Assembly (NCBI GenBank): GCA_963924555.1
Contig: OZ004591.1
Span: 1,674,001-1,738,000 of the forward strand
DNA: 64,000 nt
From: Crambe crambe
Taxonomy: Eukaryota; Porifera; Demospongiae; Poecilosclerida; Crambeidae
Reading direction: 5' to 3'
Both the position numbers and the translations under genes were made by a program. This document shows, in pieces, positions 1 to 20,300 of the stretch. Within the stretch, counting starts at the first letter, position 1, and the number at the start of each line of letters is the position of its first letter. The notes below the pieces were generated by a model. The model was given only the letters and a program-made list of their open reading frames with translations, had not been told where the DNA came from and searched no databases.

Positions 1-110
1 TTATGGTAATACTGTACCTGCTCACTGCACTGCGCATGCATATGCCTAGCAAAGCTGCACTGTGCATGTGTATACTAGCAAGACTTGTCTTCCCACTAGT
101 GCACAATTAT

Positions 111-374
111 TCACCTCATGCTAAGATGTTTGGTAATAAATAGCTGATGATCATCTCTCTGTTTACCTTGCTCCTCTGTCAATCTAGATGTCATGGGATT
201 TGGTGTGCGTTGAACCTTGAGGGCGATTGCCAAATGTTCTGCTCCCTTATCAGTGATTCTGTTTCCTCCAAGAGCCAACCAGATCAGACCACTTGCTTGC
301 ATGTTGGAGAGAAGGGCTAGTGCTAAGGCCTTGACACCTTCATCCCCAATGTGATTGCAACCAAGCTAGATAGG

Positions 375-416
<42 letters not shown>

Positions 417-1342
417 TTCATACCTAACCACAGATTCAGATTGAGTAGCTGACCAATAGTCTTCCACTTACTCCTAGCCATTGTAGGGCAGAGTTTGAAG
501 CCAGCCCATTAGCAAGTGCCTCAGCTCCTGTGTGAAACACCCTGTTATTCCACAGCAACAACCCCTTGAGAGTTGAGTTGCTCTCCAGGGCTGAACCCAG
601 TTCCTCTGCACCAATGTCACTGATGGAGTTATAGCTGAGATCCAGTGTCTTTAGCATCTTGTTCTGGGCCAATACCTTGGCTATACTTACTGCTCCATCA
701 TCTCCAATTCCACATGCTGACACTCGCAAGTGGTGCAGAGATGTGGAAGAAGCCAGTAACTAGACAAAGATGAACCGAAAATAGCTAATTCTAGAAGACA
801 CTGGATTTGATATTATTTAGCTCTGCAAAGGTATCAAAGCTGGAGACCTTGGTGGTTACTTACAAGTGCCAAGGACTTTGCTCCTTCATCTCCTATTGGA
901 TTGCCCTGAGGGGTGGGGGCGGAGCTCGTACTCTAAGAACACAATATAATAAAATGGGTGGGGCTGAAAAGCTTTTGCACATTCTCCTATTCCTTCACTC
1001 ATTCTTACTTACCAATTCCAGCTTCCTTAGTCGTGAAGGAACCAGTCTGTTCTCGCATAGAGCTCTCACTACATGATGCAGCCCCTCAGAGTCTACATTA
1101 CAATGTCCAAGTTTCAGTCTTCTAAGGTTCGTGTTATTTCTTAGGCTTTTTGCCAAAGCACTTGCTCCTTCGTTACCAATCTGAATATCTTCATAGTCCA
1201 AAGATCTCAAGGTCGGGTCATTACGTTTGAGATCCTCAAAGTCTCTACGAAGCTGTTTGGTTTCTTTTGCGCCCATGATAAATAAGCTAATATCCGGAAT
1301 TAGTTTACGTGCACTAATATCCAAACTCAGTTTACGTGCCAA
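111..1342 (-). CDS. Leucine-rich-repeat protein (ribonuclease-inhibitor-like), 3' end uncertain
   Basis: Four exons give a continuous run of about 28-residue LRRs of the ribonuclease-inhibitor/NLR type: 1013-1276 (or from 1342), 864-905 (a 42-base microexon), 472-759 and one starting at 365. All joints seen are phase 0. Recurrent cores are LKTLDLSYNSISDIGAEEL and GNPIGDEGAKSLA. The first exon has a short charged N-terminus (MGAKETKQLRRDFEDL) and enters the repeats directly; I see no NACHT, CARD or signal peptide. Two starts are possible, 1276 and 1342. The upstream one adds a doubled ARKL..DIS stretch that looks like untranslated repeat, so I prefer 1276. The last exon either runs to a stop at 111 or uses a GTAAAC donor at 161-166 and continues, possibly outside the window. 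The role is probably protein binding in the cytosol. The Ig receptor stop codon lies only about 0.3 kb upstream. Confidence 0.7.
374..414. repeat. (GA)n microsatellite beside an LRR-gene splice acceptor
   Basis: About 20 GA units. On the gene strand this is a CT tract a few bases upstream of the CTATCTAG acceptor of the exon starting at 365. Confidence 0.9.
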
Positions 1343-1606
1343 TATCCGGACCTACAGAATTCTATGGAAACATGGTGCTTATAGATCATTGTCAGAAGAA
1401 TGAGGGAAGGGGAAGAAAAAAAAAAGAAAGAAAACTTTAGTGACAACTTAGCATGACTTAAAAGAACTTGATGTGTACACTAACTGCATATGAGGTTGAT
1501 TGGCATGTCACTATGCATCATAATTTATAAAAGTTAAAATAAAGTTAATGAGACAAGGATAAAGGAAGAAAAAAAAAAGTTCTCTAAAAATGGTTTCTTC
1601 ATTGTA

Positions 1607-11450
<9,844 letters not shown>

Positions 11451-11520
11451 GGCAAAATACCTCCTACTTAGAGTTATCCACAACTTTGGAGAAGCACTTT
11501 CTCAGGGGTAAGAACTAACA
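11451..11520 (-). promoter_or_regulatory. Conserved 5' block shared by three Ig receptor genes
   Basis: The sequence just upstream of the signal-peptide ATG is kept in three gene copies: 11451-11520, about 30847-30905 and about 41061-41105. The common core is CTTAGAGTTATCC (plus strand), followed in the first two by AGCACTTTCTCAGG. It is probably 5' UTR and core promoter. No TATA box is evident to me. Confidence 0.5.
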
Positions 11521-11910
11521 AGTTCTAGCTACGAACCACTTTACCGTCTAGAGTTTTGAATAAGCTACTTGGCAAATCAGAGATTAACCGCAATGAAAAT
11601 ATTCATAGCGTAGAAGCCGCGCCTATTCCCTTTGCGCATGCTTACTTATTACACACCCACTAGCTCACTCTCTCACAGTGGAGCTAACAATCAAGATCAC
11701 TGCTGACATTTGCAATGAGTGAGTTTATAAATAACTATTACATCTAGTGATGTGGTTTACAGATGGTAACCACAATGCCACTGAAAGTTGGTGTCCAGAA
11801 TAAAACATGCCTGTAAGTGTATACTTGTTTTCTTGTTTTTTTGTTTTTTTTTGTTGTTTTTTGTTTGTTTGTTTTCCAAATTGCATGGTGGTAGGTGCCC
11901 TAGCTAGAAT

Positions 11911-11912
<2 letters not shown>

Positions 11913-11957
<45 letters not shown>
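11913..11957. repeat. (GA)n microsatellite
   Basis: About 22 GA units in the spacer between Ig receptors 1 and 2. Confidence 0.9.
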
Positions 11958-11959
<2 letters not shown>

Positions 11960-12285
11960 TCCAGACATAGTGCACTGGGATGACACAAACAAAACAGTAA
12001 GAATTATTGACCTGACCATTCCATTTGACACACTCGCTCATGAAGCTGCTGAGAGAAAGAGCAACAAGTATGATGTAGAGCTAGTGATAAGAGCTGAGGA
12101 TGCGGGATACAAATAACTCTGGAAATAGGCCCACGAGGGATGCCAGGCTTCAAAAGAACTAGGCCTAGGTTTTGTTTCTGGTGTTCCAGAAAACCATTGA
12201 CTAGCAATGTATCATACCCCCAATTTATAGTTTATGTTCCACCCTTATGTAGCTAACACCCCTTTCATGTTCACCTTTGTATTGT

Positions 12286-12469
<184 letters not shown>

Positions 12470-13180
12470 TGAAAGTCATGTAGTTGTGAGCAAAAGTTGT
12501 GAAAAATTGCATGGCATCTATATTCCCACGTCATCATTCCTGAACTTTTCATTACCACTGCATTCAGGCACATTGCAATGAAATAATGTATCACACTTCT
12601 CGTTGAACCTTTTATTGGCACTAATGCTGTCCTTCGCTGTAATCCTGTCTCCTTTATCTTAATGAATTAACTTGTGTCTTGTCTATAATAGAAAGATTTG
12701 AGGGAAGGGGGTGTAATGGAGTCAAAATTGGGGGGAGGGGAAGAGGGGAGGGAGAATGATTCTGACCATAGGAAGGGATTCCACGGTCAAAATTAGGGGC
12801 AGGATGAAGGGGGTTATAGCAGCACCATGACATTTATGCAGAGTCCAGTAGTACACTCTCTCCTCCTTACTAGTTTTGAGTATAGAGGAATTCAAAAGTC
12901 CATCACAGGAGCTTTTGAAGCATGGAAGTGGACAGATGGTACAATTCATTAAAGGGCCTCTGTTGCTGTGCGTACCTGATGACATACTTTCCTTAGCACC
13001 GAAAACTTGATACCCTCTCCCTCCCTTCCTGCACTCCTCATAGAGCTGCTCTCCCTAAATTCCACTCATTCATAAAACTGTCCCCTCCTGACCTCCTTGG
13101 TAGCTGCTCTCCCTGAATTCATACTGCACACAAAGCTGATGTCATCATGATGGTGCATGCAATGAAATGTAGACACTTTT

Positions 13181-13302
13181 GGGATACAGTGGAACCTCCA
13201 AATGCGGACACCTTTGGGACCAGCGAAAAGTGTCCTGATTAGAGAGGTGTCCCTACTTCAGGGGTTAAATTATACACATTTATAGGGGTTCCACTGTATC
13301 CC
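13181..13302. mobile_element. 122-bp MITE with 16-bp inverted repeats
   Basis: Both ends carry GGGATACAGTGGAACC in inverted orientation. Related pieces with AAGAGGTTCCACTGTA or AGAGAGGTTCTACTGTATC occur near 13830-13905, 14335-14425 and 15470-15560, so it is a repeated family in this spacer. Confidence 0.7.
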
Positions 13303-13324
13303 TTATGAGGGATATTTTCAAGGA

Positions 13325-13815
13325 ACCAATACTGTATGGCGCTTAATTTTCGAGGAGCATAATTTTCATGGTTTTCGCGGATTTAATGAGTAGCGGAAAG
13401 TTAAGCTCCACAAAAAATTGACCCAAGTCCATCTGGCCACGTGCACATGCCACATGTAGAGCCTGGATACGAGGCTAATACCACATGATGTCAAGTCAGA
13501 AATCTTAGGTACACTGACTGTCATAACTGCTGCTAAATTAAAGCAGCTCTTCTTGGGCTCCACTAGCCTCGTACCAAAACCTATTTGATATACATAATAA
13601 CCTCAATTCATTGACTCTTTTGCGTAAGTTTCAGCCGTTGATAGTGATGGTGTAACAACAGCTAGATTTCTCTCCGGAAACCAACACTGTAGTGAGGGGG
13701 TGTGGTTTTTAGCGAATGCACGTGCACTCTTACCTGCGATGCAACTGGGAAAGTTATTTCCGCAAAAATCTTCATAAGGCTGATCCACGAAAATTGAGCT
13801 CCTTGAAATAAGTGC
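13325..13815. mobile_element. Fold-back type repeat, divergent arms
   Basis: The left part reads CGCTTAATTTTCGAGGAGC. The right part, read in reverse complement, gives GCACTTATTTCAAGGAGCTC and then AATTTTCGTGG. The arms match only partly and I see no transposase ORF between them. Confidence 0.4.
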
Positions 13816-14686
13816 TATGTGATACAAACTGAACCTCTTAAGAGTAGAAACCTCTCTATTTTAAAAAATAAGGACTAAAATAGCTTAAGAGGTTCCACTG
13901 TACTGACATACTTGTTCACATAAATTATTTTTCCACATATATAATCCTGATGTGGTGCAAACTATGATGTTTCATTCCGATTACAAGGAAGTATTAATGC
14001 AGTTGTAATTGGATCCTTTTATCATAGGAGACACGATTATACCACTTCTCTTAATCTAACCTCTAACCCTATGCATAATGTACTAAGTCAAAACCATCAT
14101 AGCGATAGCCAAACTCCAATAATGTACGATCCATCAGCTGACAACTCTTCTAATGTTACCCATTATAGCCAGCATTCCTCAGGGCTAGAATCACTTTCAT
14201 AATCATAATCTTGGTACGGTAAAATATTTTTTGTTACACAAGAGTTCATGTTTACAATTTTCATTTTCGTTGTTACAGCTTACTTGTAATTAGTCTCTCT
14301 TAACAAAAAGCAAAAATTATGGTAGCATGATAGTACCACCTATTATCGTGGACACTTTGGGACCAGTCCTTAGAGAGGTTTCCATAATATATAGAGAATT
14401 CACTAAGAGAGGTTCTACTGTATCACGAAAATGAATCAATCCTTGAAATAATCACTAAATGTGCTACTAGGTCTGGTTGGTACACAATCACCAATAATTA
14501 AATCATCAGAGAAAAATCGCAGGAGAAATTTTTGTGCAAAATTAATAATCATTAGTACTCGATAATTTGTTTATTTGGAACCAGAAATACAAGGACCCAC
14601 TAAACCACTACCCACAAATATATCTTGGCCCAGCCACCAAAAGCTATGTAGCTGTAGTATGTAGCTGTCTGCACAACATTTCCATG

Positions 14687-15192
14687 GGCGTAGCCAGGGG
14701 TGGTTCGGGTGGTTCGGTCGAACCACCTTTTCAAAATGAATAAAAAATGTTTTAAGCGCGATCGCGCGCTATGCGCGTACGCGCGTTCGTGAGTGATCGA
14801 TCGATCGTGAGCTCGAAGCGAGCAGAGAGAAACGAGTGAGGCAAAGCCTCTTATTATTTTTGTCCAGAAAAGGTCAGTTTTACGTATAACTCAGCCCTAC
14901 TGAGCAGTTAGTGGCTTAGTGCCTGAGACTATGAATAAATCTTGCTGTAAAAACTGTACAAAAAACTGTACAGGTAGCTAGCAGATCGTGTACCATCTTC
15001 ATCATTTACTCATCTTCATACTTTCCCTGCCTTCATATGCTGCATTGCAGCTGCTAAGTCATTGTTTTTTTATAAATCGGTTATCAAAAAGGGTGTGGTT
15101 ATAGGAAAATGGGCGTGGTCATGCCAAAAAATTTTCCGCGCTTACGCGCGGATAACTTTAGAACCCCCTCTTCAAAAACTCTGGCTACGGGC
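14687..15192. mobile_element. Non-autonomous TIR element, CGTAGCCAG ends
   Basis: The left end GGCGTAGCCAGGGG and the right end, read inverted, GCCCGTAGCCAGAG delimit about 506 bases. The interior has a GCGCGATCGCGCGC-type palindromic stretch and no coding sequence I can recognise. Confidence 0.6.
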
Positions 15193-16493
15193 CTGATTTC
15201 CCTCATACAGCAATGCACACAACCTCGTTATCAACCTCACTGGAATGCGACACAAACATCCTTCAAAGCCCCACAAGTGTGGGGTGTTGACATGTGCTGA
15301 TGCTCAAGCATGTATAATCCGTGTCTAGTGGCCTAATAGACATACCCTAACAAATCCTTGGGCACATGTTGCCTGGGCCATGTTTGGGAACTGCATCTGC
15401 ATGACACTCCACTGAATCTACACGGGAAAATATTCCTGTTGATGGTCCACTGGCTCAGCGGCTATAGTGGGACCTCTCTTAGTGATCAAACTGTCTATGT
15501 TCACCAACACATTCCCATTGATGGTCCACTGGCTCAGCGGTTATAATGGGACCTCTAAAACTGTCTACATTCACCAAAACCTCCACATTTTCCAAGGAAC
15601 CAAACCATACTGCCAATACAAATACATATTGAACTTCAAACCTGGAAAGGATGAAATTACGTAGCTAGTCCCAAGATAGAGAGAGGTTCCATGTATAGTT
15701 GCTAAAAGGAGTCGTATGGTATTGAAAAAATGAAAATCCTTTGACATCATAGATACCTAAGAGTACAATAATAATAATAATGGTAATTTATTAAGCTCAT
15801 GAATTCATTCTCAAGATGTCTTTCCTGTGAATAACAGTCTGGTCTAGAGGAGTGTGATTTGCACCACATGAATGTCATTTCCAGACTCTTGATTAATTTC
15901 CTTTTGTGTGTACGTAGAACCCCCCACACTTTACTGGGAGACCATCCCTGCACTCTCTGTCAGCAGGGCTTAGGGAGATGGTACAATTCATATATTTCAA
16001 CATGTTTACTGTGACCACCTATTGGCCATGCAGGAACAATTTGGTCTCTGGAGAGGCCATAGTCATCAGAGGGTGGTCAGATTTGTCTTTTAGTTAGCCT
16101 TGTTCCCAGCCCTACTTCTACATAGCCTTGTTCCCAGGCCTATCTTTCTACATAGCTTGCCTTACCTTAAGTTATTCAAGAACAGCTTAATTCTTACTGG
16201 TACACATATTTTCATAATGAGTAAGCAATTTATGAAAGTCTTGGGATTCCCAAGGTCATGATGTCTTCATACCATATCATGCATTTGTTAACACAGGTTG
16301 AGAGCTAGGGTAACTGTCTGTCCTCTCTTGGGGTCCATGTCCAATTATATATACCCCTTACTTTTATCCTCACAGACTCCCTGGACCTCATAGAGCCACC
16401 AGTATTGGTGGTGGCATCATGATCCAAATTTCCATCGGCCATCAAGCACACACAAGTGCGTATTGACCCAACCACGGAATATTAAGCAACCAC

Positions 16494-17127
16494 ACCTTAC
16501 CGACAAATGAGACTACACCCACCACTGGTGAAGCCACACCCACTGCAACATCTGCAAGTGAAGCCACACCCGACAAATGAGACCACACCCACTACCAGTA
16601 ATGCCACACCCATTATTGAGAGACCAGAAGCAATGCCTACTCCAATTATTCAGACCGCATCATCTGTGATTGGGAGCCATCTGGAGATGATGTGTCAGAC
16701 CAAAGAAACCCGTTTCTTGACAGACCACCTAAACTGCATCATTTAGACCAAAGGACTCCAGGCAAAAGTATCCAACCTTGTAATAGATCTTAACTTACAC
16801 CTGTCGCTTCTTCTATGAGTTTCCATTAATCCTAGGTAGCTGTGGGGTTATGTAGTTGTCCTCCATTCATGACTCTTCTTCTTCTTCTTCTTCTTCTATA
16901 CTACTAATAGACCCAGTCCCTGATGGTACATTCATATCATACATGTACTGTGTCCCTGGTGGGCCCGCCTTTTTCGTAGGGTGGAGGAAAAGTGAACTAC
17001 TAGTCATGTGACTTCAACAGGAAATATTACCATGACAACATCAACAGGAAGCCAACTGACTCAATCTACTAGTGTTTCAACAGAAAGTGGACCAACTCCA
17101 ACAGGAAGTGGATTTATGGTTTACTAG
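16494..17127 (+). pseudogene. Thr/Ser-rich mucin-like coding remnant
   Basis: The only plus-strand stretch in this spacer that looks coding. Around 16500-16620 the frame reads TNETTPTTGEATPTATSAS, with repeated ACACCCACT units, then meets a stop and continues in another frame. At 17008-17127 a second open piece reads VTSTGNITMTTSTGSQ and GPTPTGSGFMVY before a stop. The composition resembles a glycosylated stalk of a surface protein. No start, signal peptide or complete exon is clear. It could equally be low-complexity non-coding repeat. Confidence 0.3.
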
Positions 17128-17372
17128 CCTGCACCCACAGATAATCTGCAGCATTGAGCAATCGGATTTGCAAATGCATGCTATTAGACTAACTTTTAAA
17201 GCATATTGGCACATTTTCTAGCGCTATGAAAGGTCTCTATCTACATGATCAGTATTTCGTATTAAGAATTGAAATATAACATTGATTATAATATAAAAAT
17301 TTATCTCTTTTGAATCTACATGTATAACTAATAAGTTAGCTGTCACCAGCAGGTCGAGATATGCCACCAGTC

Positions 17373-20300
17373 TCATATAGCTCTGAAAAAAGGAGCAAAA
17401 TTAATTCCGCTTGCAATTTTTTAATTCATTAACATAAAATTAAAATACAGTTGACTATAATAGTTGAGTAGAATGGAGCAATTTGATAGGCCAGTGTATA
17501 GCAATTTCTACATATTCAAGATAAACAAACCCTCCTTCACTTACACATCAAAACCCACAAGTGTGATTTTATCTTAATATCTCTAGCTACAGTTACACAA
17601 CTCGACCAATGGAATCTATGGTTTTAGTCTTTGCTCTAAAGCCCAAGGTCCTTGTCCCATAATTCCTCAGTGTCTAACTATTGTATTCTAGAGTACATTT
17701 GGTAACTCACTTTTCTGATACTCTTGATGTGATGTTTCTCCCGTAGAGTACTGCTAGGACTACAATTACAAAGAATTGCACTATGATCACCACTAACATG
17801 GCCACTGTGATTCCAGTGACTGTTCCAACAGTAAACATTCTGCCACTTGTTCCTATACCTGTCAAAATCAAATCAATGTAAGAAATTTTCTAGGAAACAT
17901 GGTAAACTCTTTGTGCAACTCCCTGCATGGTAGCCCGGCATAGTATCACCCTGAACATGTTGGCCTAATCATTACCTACCCAGTTATTTTTGAGTGATGG
18001 ACGAAAATGCCATTTTCCTTTGGCCACATCCATTATTTAGTAGGTGCAGAATGGAGATTGATGATGGCATGAGTGATGGCCGAAATTATTGATTATTATT
18101 GATTGGTGGCCAAAATGGCCACTGTTGACCAACGTGGGTTGAACCCTGCTTAAGACTATAAGCATGATTCAATATCATTATACTCATTGGATCTCTATAG
18201 ACCTCAGGATCAGATGAAAGTCATATGAGAAAGAGATGTGTGTTAATGAAATGAAAGAAAAAGTCAAGTTGTTGCATTCACTTATTATTGCATCACTTGA
18301 AAACTGCCCCATAATATTACTAAGGTTTTACACATTGGTGTAGAAGTTTAGCCCCCCCCCCCCAACCATGCAAATTTTCTTTGCTTCACAGAATTGAACA
18401 ACCCCTGTGATAACAGAATGAAAATGTCCTATGTCCAGCTCACATGGTGGTTATCATATTTGAGCTCAATATTTCTTAGAGCTTCAATGATAACACAGAA
18501 ATGCAAATAACTAGCACATGCAAACCTAGAATATTTTGGTGAAGGTATACTCACTCTGTATCTCCAGCTGGAATGTTGAGTTGATTGTAGCAGCATCATT
18601 CGTAGCAAAACAAGTGTAAAGACCAGCATCAGACAACTGAGATGTTAGAATCCTGACACGAGACATTCCAGTAGAACTAGTGATTGCTATCCTCTCAGAA
18701 TCCCTGAGAAGGGTGCCATTGAAATGCCAAGTGACCGTTGGAATGGGATCCCCTTCGACCTCACACAGCAGTGTGACCATTTGACCCTCTACTGGGACTG
18801 CTGCTCCAGTTCTGTTTGTTTAAATTGGTGATTCTGGGAGCAACCCCTCCCTTGCCTGTGATAATGAAATGAAAATGTGCAGTGTGGCCTAGTTTCCTAC
18901 ATGCATTCAACATTTCAACTCAATATTTACTTCTTAGAACCTCAATGTTATCACATACATAAATGCAAATAACTAGAGATGCTCGTATAGCATTAGTTGG
19001 GCGAGCGAGCAGTCAGTGGTCATTTCAATGTAGGCCTACTCCTCATATAGCCTCAACAATAATACATAATAATAATAATAGTATAATACATCCTGAATGA
19101 GAAAGTAGTGGTGTTAACATGAGGCTGTGGATCATTCCTCCCCTGCATAATAACAACAGTGTCCTCGTCAGATCATGTATGCATGCGAAATAGTGGTAAC
19201 TGCACACAGTGTTGTGAACAGATGCTCACCTGCTGTTGCACTACATAGTGTGCTAGAGGAAATCTGTGAGAAATAAAGTATTTATTATGACTACTGCAAC
19301 TGCATGAAAGTTCTTACCTGTAGTGCATAGATGACTATTGAAAGAAAGCAGGGAGGAATTGAGTACATATAGCTATATAGTTATGACTTGAAGCTGCATG
19401 AAGGCATTATCCCGGTAGCTATTCATTAACAGAGCTGTTCAATTTTAGTGGAACTTACAATACATAAGGATGAATGCATGGCTGCTAGGAAAGAGCTGCT
19501 TACAGAGGAGGTGGCAGTAGCTAGAGAGCTGCAGATCACGAAGAGGAACATAATTGTCAGAGTAGTGGCATGAGTGGTAGCATAGAAGCTGGCTATTCAA
19601 CTGATGTGACCACCTCGTAATGGCTGCTGCAATGGTGGATATACATGGCCATTCCATCGAAATTGTCCTGACTCAGGTCCAAAAATCCATATGCAGCCTG
19701 TGGCTTATACAGTTGCCAGGCTCTTGATCCTCCAGTTGTGGCATACGAATAAACAGGAGTGTTCAGCAGGTGGGCTAGAGCTATGATCTCCACCTGCGAG
19801 CCCCAGGATCCACAGTGTTCCAGGTGGGTTTCAGCAATATAGTGTTCTATTCCGTGTCGGTAGTTCACATCTGGGTAAATGTGATTTTCCCAGAGTACTT
19901 CTCCAAGGCTTCTCATGTTTCCAATAATGGCCTGTCACACGAGCATGTGCTGTTCCTCTGAACCTGTGATGATGAAGCTGAGGCTGCGGAAGAGACAGTT
20001 GCTATCACCCTCAATTCTTCTGAATTTTCTGGGAGGTGTTAGACTGACATCAGGATCACCAGGAGTGACACCATTAGGTCCACAATATTCCAACCCCATG
20101 GCTCGACACGCTCTCTGCTGCCACTTCACATCCACAGGATTGTACCTGAATCTGGATCGGTAAGCATCCTGATCGACCTCTGTGATGTGGACCCCACGAT
20201 TGCCATCTTCTGGAAGGTTGGGAGAATCACTATCCAATTCCAGTGGAGGCACATGTGCATCAGGCTCACCAGGTGGAGGTATGGAGTGAGGGATCCAAGG

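Noticed and set aside
15109..15664. Small plus-strand ORFs in the 15 kb spacer
   Set aside because: They overlap a TIR element and GGGACCTCTCTTAGTG-type repeats; no splice sites, no domain.
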